Assembly: GCF_000003815.2 (NCBI RefSeq) | Contig: NC_049997.1 | Location: 10,223,860-10,287,859 of the forward strand | Direction: 5' to 3' | From: Branchiostoma floridae | Taxonomy: Eukaryota > Chordata > Leptocardii > Amphioxiformes > Branchiostomatidae | Length of the DNA: 64,000 bases | Shown: piece after piece, positions 1 to 15,100 of the stretch | Layout of the letters: each line of letters starts with the position of its first letter | Position numbering within the stretch: the first letter of the stretch is position 1 | Program-made: the position numbers and the translations under genes | Notes under the pieces: generated by a model | The model's input: the letters and a program-made list of their open reading frames with translations, nothing else | Told to the model about the DNA's origin: nothing | The model's database searches: none

Positions 1-199
1 ATGTTGGCTAATGTAGAGGACAGAATATTAATGATATTCTTGGCTTGAGGCCTATTTTAGAATTTAGTTGTCATCCCAGAAATGTTTGTTTTAAAATGTA
101 TTCCCCCTAGGACTGGTCAAATGACTGTCCAGTGAGATGGTATTGATTATGATTGATTGACATATTGATCTGACCATGTTTTTTCATGTATTTCTGCAG

Positions 200-3100
200 G
201 CTCACGTGGTGGCAGCCTTCGAGCAGAGCCTGTCAAATATGACGGAGCGACTGAAGGGACTCACTGTAACAGCTGAACAAAAGGTACGGAAATGGAGATA
301 CCAGAAAGATATCATTCAGTCTGCTGATAAGCATTAAGTAGATAGAAGTATCATTTATCATACATTGTTCGATGTATCATCAACTTGGTTCAGCAACCAT
401 TGAAAACTTGGCCACTTTTCTAAAAAAAAAAAGGGTGGTATGAAGTTTACGTTTTATGTTTTTTACTTTGGACTAGAAATTGAATTTCTATAGCCTGAAG
501 GGTCAAAAGATTACTGTGTTAGAACTTCCTAATAGAGAACCTCTCTCCTAACATGGAGGACTCTAAATTCAGATCCTGTCATCAAAGTTTGGGTGCCCTA
601 CTTATGATGAATGCGCCTGCAAAATGTGGCGACATTTTTGGCAAACACTGGCTCTTTCCCATTTGTAATTTCCCAAATGTTCTCTCCAACTAAGATCTCA
701 ACTCGCATAAATCACGATACATGCTGGATACAATGAAATCATTATTATGCTTATACATTAAGGTTTTGAAACAAGATATTATTCTTACTCTGTAATGTAT
801 TTGTACAAATTTATCAGGTCTGAAATATTTAGGTCTTTCTTATCAGAAGTTTTCCTTAAAAGCTACAAAACTTCCACATGAACGCTTGCTCAAAGTTGAA
901 CTGAAAATTCAGTAAATGATCTCTGTTAGATGAAAAAAGAAGGTGATTGACCTTGATGATTGACAGCTCCCTCTGACAGCAATTGGGATATCCTGTATCA
1001 GGTCGTCATGGGGATAAGGCACCATGTTTGCCACAAAATAGGAATCGTGACCTATGCACTAGAATCTAACCCTTGGCTATTACGATAGCTGCCTGAAGTA
1101 TTCTTGATAATATGACAAATTCTTTGCCTGATGTTTGAGATTGTTCCAGGTCATAGGTCAGCCTCTGGGGGAAAAGTTATTACAGCTTTTGAATTCCTTT
1201 TCTAATGTTACAGTGGGAGGATGAGACTCTTAAATGAATGTATTAAAGGAAAGTGAAGGAGCATTTCCATATCATTCTGTCGAGGTCTGGAAATAGTATG
1301 TAAAATAAAGGGTACAGTTGTTGTCAAAAGTAAATAATTCAAAAGTGTTCTTACACCCCTCCGTCAATTTTTAAATGGAGCAGGCCTTGTCAATATGTTG
1401 GCTGTAAATAGCTGTTTTTGCATCTCATTCTGACACAAACACTTAAAGTTTGATGGATTGATAGATGATTCGGAGCTGTGGAAAAATATCTCGCTATTTC
1501 TAGCACTTGTTCTCAGTGGCCCCAGAATATTACAGCGCGACCTTCGAAGTACAGAAAGCTGGAACAAATTTAGAATTATCTTTGGGTGGGTTCTGTGTCC
1601 TTGACTTTGGACCTGAGTTATCAGTATCACTGGTTGGTATGTAACCCTTGCTTATGAGAGATCAAGAGAAAAATTTGCCAAGATGTAACTTCAGGTCTGC
1701 CTAATGGACGTTGTCAGATTGAGTCTTTAAGGGTTTGGGCTTCATTTCAGATAGGGTTAGGCATAAAGCTGCTATGGAGAGTATTGAAATAAAGATGAAA
1801 CAGTTGCTTTGACATCTCTTATAAATCATGCAGTGCTGCACAGGTTTTGTAGAGAGATTGGGTATCAACTCACTGGACTGAAGCACACTGGCATTGCTGG
1901 GGCCTATATTGGATTTGTGTTAAACTTGACATTACAATGGGAATATGGAGTGTGACTGAAAAGACAACAATGCATACAAAGCATTAATTTTTTTTTACCA
2001 ATGAAATACATTCAGTGCTGTAGATCTTAAGGTCTCTGTGAAATAGAACTTCTCATAAGTTTCAAGATTAAAGTCATATGAAAGTATGTAGTGACCAGCC
2101 TACCACTTCCACGGATGTGCATGTTTTTAAAGAAGTCAAACCTTGCAGTTGTAACATAGGTAACGGTATAGAACTGTATTCTGTATACTGTATTCAATCA
2201 CTGAATCTTAGTATGTTAGAATTTAGATTATTCACTTGTAGTTAGCCCACATTCATTCACTTCATGTGAGAACATTAGTCATGCCCATGGGGCAAATTTT
2301 AACTTGCAATTAGGCAATGAATTTGCAATAAAAACCATTCAAAAACCATTCATGTGATTCCTTCTTTCCTCCTCTTCAGGATGCAGAGTTGATGGAGCTA
2401 AGAAGAACCATTGAACAGCTGAAACAGCAGAGTCAGCAGCAGCAGCTGTCCAACACCTCGCCTGGTACGTACAGCAAGAAAAACAGCAAAATAATCTCTA
2501 AGTTAGGGGGGAAAGCCCTAAATTTAGAAGGCAATATTATCTCCATGTAGATCTTCTGTTGAAGAATCGTTATATAGGTATGACAGTGTCTGTAATGACA
2601 CTATAATCCATAATGGCATTATGGACACTGTCTTGCATAGATAACGATTCTGCCACTGGAAGATCTACTTAGAGATTGTATGTGGAGATAGCCAGTATAA
2701 CGGTGCTGAGCTAGCAGTATAGCGGTACAGCACTGTTTTCCACAGTCTGGAGAGAGCCCTGATAAAAATGTATGGTTCATGCAGCATCTGGAAGCTAAAA
2801 GTTGGAGTAACCATTCAAAAGAACAAGCTACATACTTGTAAAGTCATAAGAACACTTACAGCTCAGCAGTATTACAAGTTTTACTACTGATTGTCATCTT
2901 ATCAAAGCCGTCCCTCCTTCCCTCAAACCCTTAAACCATTTCACTCTTACCGATTTAATGTTTTCTACCTACGTTTTCACATTATTTTTCACTTAAAATT
3001 TTACTTATTTCAATTGACATGCCATAGCATTTTAATATACCTTGTTTTTACAGTTACCACAATGTGTTGCTCACATTTTTTTAACCTCTTAATTTTAAGA

Positions 3101-6100
3101 AGTGGTTCCCATTTATTTCATTTTCATTTTCCGTTCGAAGGTCACCCGTGGCGAACATTTGGGGATGGGTTGCACGGGCCAAGTAAGTCATTCGAGGACA
3201 AATGACTTGGGCCACAGAGTATATCATGTGATATCTGACTGCTAGTGCCAAGATTCGCAGCTACTACTAGAACTTAGCCATTATTGTAGTGTGTTAGTTT
3301 TATTCGCTAGTAGTATTGGTATGCTTGTGCATGGTTTTGTGGCATAGTATTGTCAGTGTTTAGTAGTGCTTACAATGCTTAAAAATGAATCATAGGTCCC
3401 CAACAGTATAGACCTTCCTTTTGCTGATTGTAGTGCCTTCAGATTGCTTATTATTAGATTATAAGTGGCTTTTGTTGGATACAAAATGTAGTCAGTACAG
3501 CATAGTACAGATATCACATAATCTGCCATGCGGCCCAAGTCAATAGATAAGCACAGTTTTTCATACAATTGGCTGCTCTGGACTAAGAAGAGAGCATACC
3601 GATGGTACTAATGTATCAATTTTTTTGGTGCTTTTAATTTTGTCTAATAATAGTTGCGATCCCTCCTGCTACTTATGAAGTAACAGAATATTTAATCCTA
3701 CAAGAAGTAAACAATCTTGAAAATTTTGTCAAAAATATCATGAATATATTTCAAATGAAATGGTACCTGGGAGTATGGTATGTACCAATACCATTTTCTT
3801 GTTAAAAAAACAGGATAATGTAGAGGTGTGTGTCTTTTGAGTGTCTTATACTTAGCACTCCATTTTCAGATCTTCGTATGACCCGACTACCCTCAACTGA
3901 TAGTGTTTCTAGTATGAACAGCGTCACGAGTGTGTCGAGCGCTGGAAGTGGCGCCGAGTCCGAACCAGGTGGAAGAAAGAAGAAGAAGAAGAGCTGGGTA
4001 ATTGTAAATACATGTTTGGTGTGGTGCTTTTTTTGTAGCATATAGGCTTTACACCCCTGCTGCAAAGTGTTCTGGTCCTGAAGTACAAAGAAAAAGTTAC
4101 ATGGTTGACCATTACATTTTACAACAAGGGGTGTGCTATTTTTTGCTTAAAAATGCTTATTGTGCAAGTGCTGTTGCTAAGAAAATAATGAAAAAGTTAT
4201 TGCTTACGACATATATTGCCTCAATGTGCAGATCTGTTTTGCATGTTCGTGACGTATATTTGGTCATCTGCATATTCGTGACATCTCTGTTGAACCTGTT
4301 TGTATTGTTCTGTGTGTATGTCTGCAGGAGGATCTAGGAAGACTCAGTGGGGTTGGTACACTGAAAAATAACCTTAGACAGAGTTTTCCCACAATACAGA
4401 TTTTTTAAAAGCTTTTAACAATCCCTGTAGATAGATAGAACTTGCTGTAATGTGAGTTACTAGATTTGCAATCCAAGAAACGTAGAAATACCAGTTTCTC
4501 CCCAAGCACCGGAAATTGATGAATATTATAATTTCCTCTACCTGCTTGCAGTAAATGGTTGGTTTGATGCATTTAGGGGTAATGCCTGGTGTTGTCTATC
4601 TATCAATACCTCTCCTTAGGTTTGTATAACAGACAAGAAAGTGGTCCCAGATGAACAGTTTGTGTTATAATGTAGCACTGTCGTGATCAAGCCCCAAAAA
4701 AGTGCCAGTCTGTCATGTCATGCCTCCCCCTGTAACTCTAATCTCTAATTCCCCAGTTACGAAGCTCCTTCAAAGCCTTCTCGCGGAAGAAGAATCGCAT
4801 GCAGTCCCAGTCTGACGTGGAGGATTCGCTGACGACTCCGGAATCGATTCCCGGATCTCCGCGCGCCTCGCTCTCATCCCTCAACTCGTCGATGGGAATG
4901 AATCCCATGAAGGGATCGTCCTCCACTTCAGCGTGAGTACTAGTATATCAATCTCTTCTTGCAATGAACATTTGTCTTGCAAATGACACAGATTTGTCAT
5001 CGGGAGGACTTCTAGGACCTGCGTTGAACGGCTTTCTGTATCAAGAAAAGCCTTGCTAATGGATGTAATGTATGGCAAAAACCATGTTTGGAACAGGAAC
5101 AAGCTTTGTATCATGTATGATGTATCCCTATTTGCAATATGGATTAGAACCAGTTAGAATTGACGTATTGAAGGCGACAGGTAGCCTGGATTCCAGACTC
5201 CCAGCCCAATCTCGATATCTATCGTGACTGTGTAGGCCGTGGAACCAAGCAGTTACCAAACATTGTACATGTATATTGGTTGTAAATTAACAACATTGTT
5301 ACATCCATGTATTCCTTAGTGTTCAGTATTTGGCCCTGGTGATAGTTTCATGAACGCTTGCCTTCCCATCATGTTTTTGTTCACATATTTTTGTCTCATT
5401 GTGTTTTTCTGTTATCCACCCATCCTTGTCCAACAAACGTAATTATAATGAAGCATTGTCTTGTGCGTTGAGATGTCACCCTCATTTTTTCTGTATGTTC
5501 TGTTGCAAGATATTGTGCATGACGTGACATTTTCTGGTTAAATGGCACACATTTTTGACATTTCAGTTTTGCATTAGTTGTCTCCCACAATTACTAGATA
5601 TTACATTTTTGCATCGGTCTTATGAATATCTTTTGTGCACAATGTGCAAGATATCGTGCATGACGTGACATTTTCTGGTTAAATGGCACACATTTTTGAC
5701 ATTTCAGTTTTGCATTAGTTGTCTCCCACAATTACTAGATATTACATTTTTGCATCGGTCTTATGAATATCTTTTATGCACAATGTGCAAGATATCGTGC
5801 ATGACGTAACATTTTCTTCTTAATGGCACAATTTTTGACATTTTAGTTTTGCGTTGGTTGTCTCCCACCTGTACTAGATATTGCATTTTTGCATCGGTCT
5901 TATGAATATCTTTTGTGCACAATGTGCAAGATATCGTGCATGACGTGAGATGGCACAATTTTTGACATTTTAGTTTTGCGTTGGTTGTCTCCCACCTTTA
6001 CTAGATATTGCATTTTTGCATCGGTCTGATGATTATCATTTTGTGCACAATGTCACCAGTTTGCCCGGCAGTCTAGGCAAGGCCGTCTCCTCCACCTCCA

Positions 6101-9100
6101 TTCACATCAACCCCATGGTCAAAGTGTTTTCCTCGCCGGCGTAAGTCCCATGTCCAAGAAAGACAACCCTCTGGCCTCTCTGTAAAACAGTCCTGTCCAG
6201 CATGAGACCAAACTCCTTCTTGTTGTAGTAGAAACCTAGCAGTCTTAGAGATCAGCTGTGTTCAACTGTATCCATGTCACAAAGTGGCAAAACCCATCAC
6301 TCCCTATCCCTATTCCTCTATCTCATCCCAGAGTGAATGAATGAATGAATGAATGGTTTATTTGTTGTACAACACAACTTCAGTAAAAACATTTGGCAGC
6401 CAATTGGCTGAATTGCACGTTTTTTTCCATCAAATCCTTAGTACATCGAGTTAAAGACTATCTGATGAATAACACTTATACACACTAAAACTAAGTATCC
6501 TTTAAAACTTTATATAAATACATGATGTATAGGCAAGAGACAGAAACATACATTTGTGATAAGAACATTCCAAGTCTACTATTGTTTAGCTATGTTTGTT
6601 TAACAGCCTTACTAAGAATGGAAGGGGGGAGTTTCTGTAACGGTTGGTTCTGCATCTTACAGAGTAATCAATCATCATCATATCTTCACCAAAAATCAAT
6701 CCTTTTTGTCCTTGATACCCAGCTCAAAGGCTGGGTGCCCTTCCCTTGCCATTTAGCACTCCCATACTGATTTCTGTTTATGAATGTTTTTAATCGAACA
6801 TGTATTTCCACCCTTTCCTGGCAAGTCAGCAGAAAGGGTGGAAATCATAAGAAAAGTACTTGATGATTTTGGAAGTACATGTACAACATGCGACTACCAA
6901 AGTACATATACAGGCAACTACAAAATTCTGATACTTTTCTGCACTCATACAAACAAATTTGTCACCCTTTCCAAGTCAAGCCCATTCCATCTAGCTTGCA
7001 TATCCCTGCCCCCCCCCTCCTTCCCGTTGGTTGAAACACAGCTGAGTTGTGAGACTGATATTGACATCTTTAACCCTACAAATTGACCACAAAGTTTCTC
7101 TGCATGCCCCTTAGCTCCTCCCCATACTAGCCTAGCATTAGCAGGTAGAAATGACTCAAGAAAAACCTGCAAGTCGAAAGATGACTTAGGACTTTAGTTA
7201 CCATAGGACAGTCCCAACAGCATGTTTAGACAATATCTAACCAGGACCATCATTAATAGCCGTTTTTGTACCTTCCATAGCAACAAGCATGTGGTAGCCA
7301 TGTCTAGTAACAGATAACTGGAGATGTTTTGTTCCCATGAATGTTGTCATGATGTTGTTCTTTTCATGTTACATTTGTCTGTGTATCTTGTCATGTTTCA
7401 ATGTGTATCTTGTTGGTTAACCAAGTCAGTTTTCACCATGAACACCAAGAAGGAAGTTAATGTTCCTTGTTATCCTTGTGTTATCATTGGGTTCTCATCC
7501 TGCAATTGTCTGACTTCTGTAAATGATTAAAGATCAGTTCCCCATATGTGACCCGACAATTTTATCTTTAAGGAGCTGCTTAAAAATCATTTTTATAAGT
7601 CTAAAGAAGCAGGATTATTGCAGCTCAGACAGTTGAAAATTTTTGTATGCCAAATCTACTTCTGACAAGGATTTTTTCATCCATTCTTGTTTCATATCAA
7701 AAACACATATTCACAATGTCATGATTTTTTCGTTGAGAAGGTACTAGTACTGTGAAAGATCATGACAATAAAACCTCCACTAACACTTCAAGATTTACAG
7801 TATAACGCTGTTTTTCAAAACAGTGCATTTAGGCATATCAAGTCGACGGGTGGTAGTCTTAAGCTGCAATGTACTGAAAATATTGCAATTTTAAACCAAC
7901 GTCCGTCGACGTGATATCCCCAAATACCACGTTTTTAGAAGCAACGGATATAGGTTACCCAGCGGATAAAGGTGAACTAGCGTTACTGAGTTTTGAGTTG
8001 TGTCTAAAACAAATTCCATATTCCAGGATCTATGATGGTGACGAGGAGTCGGTAGACGTCCTGAAGAGCCAGCTTCGTGAGAAGGACATGAAGCTGACGG
8101 ACATCCGCCTGGAGGCGCTCTCCTCCGCACACCAGCTGGACCAACTAAAGGAGACCATGAACAAAATGAAGGTTTGTTCTCCCCCGATCATAGACTCGTA
8201 ATGGACCGACCCGCCTTCTATCGCATCAAGCTCCAGTTTCCCAGGAAGTGACCAGAATTCTGGGAATTCTCTCAGCCAGGAAATTATTTAAGATCAAAAT
8301 CATCAAAGAACTAAATTAACATTTGGCCGACTTCATGTTCTGAATCAAACTAGTCAAACCTTCTAGAGTTAAAAAGTTGAGACAAATTATAGAATACAGA
8401 AAATTCTACATACTTATTTGCCATTAAAGAATTTACAGTAGGAAAAGATTTTAAATCATTAAAGAGCTTTGTTGTGAACCAGCAGCTAATTTTCAATGAT
8501 TTTTAGTGAGTTGACTGGTAAAGTACTGAAATTCGATAAATTCTCACGCTTGTTAGGAAGCCTTTAAAACTTGTGTGTGTTGTGTGGTTACCATCTGTGT
8601 ATACCCTCCATTCTGAAGCATGTTTAACGACGAATCGTTCCCCTGTATCTAAACTATGATACCCCAACTCTTGAAGTTAGTCCTTTCCCGTTTCCCCATT
8701 TCTGTCTGGTTCTGCTAGTGCTATGATTCAATTCCAAATTGCTGCTTGCTTTGACTTTTCTTGCAATTGCCCAGTCTCTTGTTTTAGAAAATAATCTCTG
8801 GGTGTCACAATATCTTCCAATTTATGCATTTCTGGGTCTAAATCTTTATCAAAATGTCAACATCAGCTAAGCTCTGTGAAAAAAGAATTGATAAATTCTT
8901 ATAAATGAAAATTATGATCTCAAGCTCTCTTGTCAATGAAACAGCTTCAAAATCATTGTCTTTGCTTGGTAGATATAATGCATGCATACCATGTACAAAA
9001 GCTGAAAGCAAGAATGGTATGTTGATGATTGCAAAAAGATTCCTGGAAGTATTCTGGTTCTTCCTGGAACACTGTGACTGTTGCCAAGCAACCGGGAGTG

Positions 9101-12100
9101 TGGGACCGTCCATTATTTGTCCTTGATGGAGGAGGGCAAGGTTTCACTCTTGTGCTTGTTCTTTCCTTTGACAACACTTTGCTCCTCTCGTCGCAACCTC
9201 CCTCCACCACCAATGTTTATTTAAACTGTTGTCTATGTATAATTCATTGATTGATTCATTGATCCATTGCTTCATTTATCAAATGATGTTAATGACATAT
9301 GTTGCATTAGCCAATAAGTATCTGTTGAATGCTTTCTGTGTATTAGCCTATAAGTGTCTGTTGAATGCTTTCTGTGTATTGTCCTTGCAAATTTCTTTTT
9401 CCTTCTAAGACAAGTCAACCCACAACTAGAGATAAGAATCAGATTTTACCTCTGGACATTTCAAGTGACATCCATCACTCCTCTAAAGTGTCACAGTGCC
9501 ACTAGAACACTGGCAAGAATAGTGTTCCAGTTGTAGGGATTGATTTGTCTTAGAATATTGTTCACCTGGATTTCTAACCTTTTTGAACATCCTTGTTTCC
9601 TTCCACTTGTCTTGAATGTACATTTGTGCCTCCTATCTGCTGTGTTGTGAATTGCATGTACCTTTATGGTACATTGTATAATGCATTTGTGGTCAGTCAC
9701 AAGTAGATGAAATGTCTTCATGTGATAGAAAGTCATTTAATCTAATCCATGTTTTAAATGCATTTAGCTTTAGGACAAGCTTTTGTTAGCGTTGTTGTTC
9801 TCATGAGGATTTAATTGACACTTTAGGGTGAAATGAATGCGCTACGTGCGGAGAACGACAGACTGCAGCAGCAGGTTTTGACCAGAAGTTCGTGTTCTGA
9901 CATGTCAACTTCCTCGCAACACTTCAGTGGTGAGTTCTTGGGACTAGGATTGTTGTACCACCTCCTAGTCTTGTAATTAAGACATCATTCAAACTTAAAT
10001 TGTAGCCAGAGCATAAACTCAACAAGGAATTGTCACAATGAAGCAGAATTATTAAATTGTGTTCACCCAAGCCATGGTACTATAATGCCATCTAGCAGTT
10101 AGTTTTAAAAGTGCAGCTGCATAATTTATTTGAACCTTTATTTATTCGTGTGTCATCACATTTACACATGGTGTGATAATCAGTACGATTATCTTATTCT
10201 TTCCAGATCCAACGCTGAATCTAGATCCTATCTCCAGTAGCTTGGGTGAGTGTTACCCACCATTTACCCTGGCTGTTTCTAATTTTGAATGTGCTGTCTT
10301 AGATAGATGTATTCATTGTGGATAGTTTGGATATGGTGCCCTCAATTCTCCTAAGTTCATTTCTAACAAGATAGTGTAAAGATTCCAATCTAAAATGGAT
10401 ATTGCAAAATGAAGCTGTAGCATTCAGTCCATGGTGGTACTACGTATACATACACATGTACATGTATTGTTTGGTAAGTTGAAAACTGAGGTTATATTTC
10501 TTGTAATATGCCAGATTAAAAAGATACTTCTTCTTTGTAAGTTGATTAATAATATTCTTTATCATCTGCAGATCTTTTGCTAGATGTTGGATCAGGAGAA
10601 TCTGGTCGGAAAGTCATCGTCACAGTTGCTCTCCCCACCATCGGAGCACCTGAAAAATCAGAGGTGAGCTTAAGAAGACATACAAGTTACCTTGCAAAAA
10701 ATAATTACCTTGCAAGAAATAATTACCTTGCAAGGGATAATTAAAAGATTGAGATAAGCATAATGTAAGAGATCACATACAAATTATTTTATAATCGTAA
10801 GACTAGCAGCCAAAAGGGCCAGCAAGAAACCTACATAAGAAACAAGACTACAGATGATTAGTTTGTTGCTGTGTATTTGCTTTATCTGTTTATGTTGTTG
10901 GTTTATGATTTTGTTTGGTGAAGTTGTTTACAGGGTGTGTTACAGCTTTAGTTTTCTAACACCTCGTCACTTTGTGTTTCATTCATTTCACGTTCTGCCA
11001 TGTGTTGTTTGTGTTTTTGCTGTGTTATTGATGGTTTGATTCCTACAATGTTGCCCGTAGTATTACGGTATCCAGAGACACAGGCAAACACTCAGACATA
11101 ATAAGGTATTCTTATGATTTCCATTTTAATTTCATGGCAAAGAATGGATCATATTATTTCATGTACTGCCCTAAAATCATATGTATTGATTCCCTAACAA
11201 TTTGCTTTTGACTGATTTTCCTGCGACTAGTTTGATAGAAAAAATAATTTTTACATTTTTCAAAATAAAACAAAATTGACAACTCCCAAAAGCTTGCTGG
11301 ACGTAGACATGAAATAATGTATTCCAACTCTCAGCCATATTTTCACACCACAAGACTAGCATGTAGGACATATAGAACTCATATAGTTTAATTTCACTTA
11401 TGTTTTATAATTTTTCACGTTATTTCTAACATATTAATATCACACTTGTAGTGCACAAAGCACATGTTACTGTATGATTATATTCACAGCCTAACTGCAG
11501 TATTGTAATCACCATAGCAAATGATAGTATTGAGAATTAGCAATTTTGAACACAAAATTTTCCTGTTGGAGGCTTCTTTATAATCTATGCATTGGTACAT
11601 AGCTATGTAAAGGAAATCTTCATGGGATGTCTATGTGCAAATGTTGCAGAGGACATAGACAAACCAATTTTCCAACATTAAAAAGGGATGGAAAATATTG
11701 CCTATAGTGATCAAAAGTGAAGTATTAAAAGGATGGCGTTGAGGGTTTGTCAACTCCAACGTGTCCTGTGCAAGTATTAGAACAGTAGCCAAGAAAAAAA
11801 GGTCTACACATGCACAAAAAGCGCAACACTGTCTACGATTATTGATTTTGTTAAAATCCGGAAGTGAGTAGTTTTGTTGGGGTTTATTATTGCTAATCTT
11901 ATTGTTCTGATTCTGTAGGGAGGTAAGGCACAGCAGATTATCATCGGTGCCCTGAGTGTGAGCGGGAAAACCAAGTGGGACATGCTGGACAATGTAGTGC
12001 ACAGACTCTTCAAGGTAAGGCAAAGATAGTGTCTATGTCTGTCAAATATTCCACTTGTTGTGTTGAGTAAAAGTATCTCTGACCATTTGGTCATTAGATT

Positions 12101-15100
12101 CAAGTAAGTGGGCTAAGGGGTCTTATACCTTTGTGTGATTTACAATATGTGGAGACAAATATCACAGTCTTTAGAATTTTTAGAAATAAAATAATATTAT
12201 AACATTCTAATATGACCAGTGAGTACCAGCAAGTACAATTTAGGAACCAGAAGTAGATTAAATGTTTTCAAACTTATCTTATCCACCATTTTTTTGCAGG
12301 AATACCTGTTGAGAATAGACCCAGTGTCCAACCTTGGCCTGACCTCGGACAGCATCCGTAACTACACAATAGGGGAGATCATCAGATCAAAGGGTAAGAC
12401 AAACCTGGCAGAGCAGTTACCACTAATACAAATCTGCATAGGCGATAATGTAAAAGTTAGCAAGTTCAGGGTGTCATAATCTCATCCGTGAGCATTCCAG
12501 GTCATAAGAACTCACCTCACACAGCAGCCCGCTATCTCAAGTGTCCAAAAGTCTAATCTTTAAACTTTCTGGCCAGCGCAACTATTCCAGCGGTCAAATC
12601 TTGCCGCCATCTTGCTTTTCATGACGTCATTTTTGGGACTCAGCACTTGAAATTAGGGGTCAGCACAGGCCGAAAAAATTAACCAAAACCTTGTTTTTTT
12701 GCCGAATCTGAACATCTGCAACCTACACTGTCTCACCAATATGAAATGTTACTTTCATTTTCCTGCTAAACGTCGAAAATAGGCTAAAATACTGTATGGA
12801 CTCGTTTTGGGCCTTTTGCGCCTGCGTCAATTAGGGTCATTGCCCTACAGCACCATTGATAGAGGCTCCTCCTATCTGATTCATTACAAAGTGCAGTTAC
12901 AAACTTAAAGCAGTGTGTCCCTTACCTTTATCAACTTCACCCCAGTTTTAGATTCTGAATATAATGATTTAAACCTTAAAATGTTCCTCATCTGGCCTTA
13001 GAATGTAGAAGACATTTTTATGGAATGCAGGAGATACTACTTATGTATTTTGTACCATGTATGTAAAAATTATGTATTTAGACTTATCAGACCCATTTGT
13101 TGTTTACAGAGAGTGAACTGCCGGAGCTCCTGCCATGTGGTTACCTGGTGGGAGACAACAACTCCATCGCCATCAATCTCAAAGGTAGGGCAGGATTCAA
13201 ACATTTTGATTTTTTTCAGTGCTCATTGGTAAGTCTCTACTGTACACTACTCAACAGGTTGTATGAAATGGTGATGTAATGTTGCTACAAATATCCTTAA
13301 ATATCACTTTCTAAGAGCTATTTTACAAACTGAAGATGCATATGTAGCTCTATAGTATTCAACAGATATACAGCCACTGTAGCCACTCTTCAGCATAGCA
13401 CAACAGGCACACTCGGTCACTGTTTTTGAACCACAGTAATTCAAAGTACACAACAAAAAAAATGTACTTCAAAGCTACAGCATCATGAATGCATTTAGAA
13501 ACATCTTAGATCATCAGAGCTCGAGGAATCTGCTGAGCAGGACAACAGTACATTTCCCAGTAAAAATGCTCACCCAGTATTACTCAGACTTTCTGTAATG
13601 TTTGAACTAATCCTATTCTGATTTCCATACTTTACAGACATCAAAGAAAACAGTAGTGACACGTTTGCATTCGAGTCGCTGATTCCAAAGGCTGTGCTAC
13701 AGAGATACATCAACCTCCTGGCCGAGCAGAAGCGAGTCATCATGTGCGGCCCCAGCGGAACGGGCAAAACCTTCCTGGCACAGAAACTCGCAGAGTTCAT
13801 GGTTCAAAGGTCAGGGGAGGAGGTCACGGACAGCACAGTGGTGGTGTTCAATGTGGACCACAAGTCTTGCAAGGTTGGTGGGAAACATTTTTTCTTGAGA
13901 ACTTAAAAGTATGAATGGTTGTTTCTTAAGTAAGCTTGGAAAATATTTGTTATAAAGCCAACACCAATGTAAATGTCAGACAAGGAACTGAAGTGTTCTT
14001 GTTTGTTTGTTTTTTGATGACGACTGCAGGACTCTGACGAGAGAGGACGGGTAAATTTTGTGTACTTTTATGGTGACTAGCAAGTACAAAACTAAAGCTC
14101 TCCATAATTGTAGATCATAGTAACACCAGGATCTGAATTCTAAAAGTTATCGCTTTATTCTAAAAGTTACACGCGTTGCTGTCGTGCCAGTAGAGGTTCT
14201 TTAGACCTCACTGCAAGGTGTTTTCAAATCCTGACACTTCAAAAAGGGTGTAACTACCACTGCTTGAAAACCCTTACCCTACATTCTATCTGCATCTGTT
14301 TTACATGTGGTTAATGCATCTTTAAAACATTATTGGCTATTTCACATAACAAGCCTGGTGTGGTAATGAATGAACGAATTATAAAACAAAGATAAGCCCG
14401 TTGTCTTTGGAATGCTTCCTCCATGACAATAATTCCAATACCTCAAATCAAACCTTAATCAAGGCATGCACTAAATGTCCCCAGAAATCTCCTTTTGAGA
14501 TGAAGAAATGGTAGCACTTGGTGTTAACTTTCTTCTTTTTGTCTCTCTTCTCTTCCCTCGTTCCCCCCTCAGCAGGAGTGTGCACATAGCCATAGAGTAG
14601 CCACCTCTCAGGTGGGTGTAGTGGAAGGAAGCTCACATGACACCCCTAATTTCACAATGGCTTGGCCCATAATCAGAATAATCAACAGGGCTCTCCCCTA
14701 AAATGTAAAATTTGAGCAAAATGATGATGATGAAAGCCTGGAGAAGGTGAAACTTGTTCAAATCGATCAGAGGGTGAAACTTGGTCAAAATGATCAGATT
14801 TTGATGGATTATTTAAGCAAAATTGCCAGTTACCTTAACTGAAAACTGACAAAGTGTTGCAGAGATTATAACAAGGTATTATAGCATTATTATTCTATTG
14901 CTTAGTTAGGGAGAGCCCTGATCGATATACTACTTAAGAGGAAATTCATAAGAGACATTCTGCTTTTGCATTTGATATTGGCTTATACTTTTAAGTTATA
15001 GGCAAGTAGGTAGAACATTGCTGTTAAGAATCAGCAGAGTTTGGGTTGGACCCTTTTTTCAAGACTTAAAATGCTAATTGCATTTTAATATCTTAGTAGC

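Noticed and set aside
11631..12103. Minus-strand ORFs of 130 and 99 codons
   Set aside because: They lie over the NAV exon 11919-12014, whose plus-strand frame is conserved and correctly spliced.
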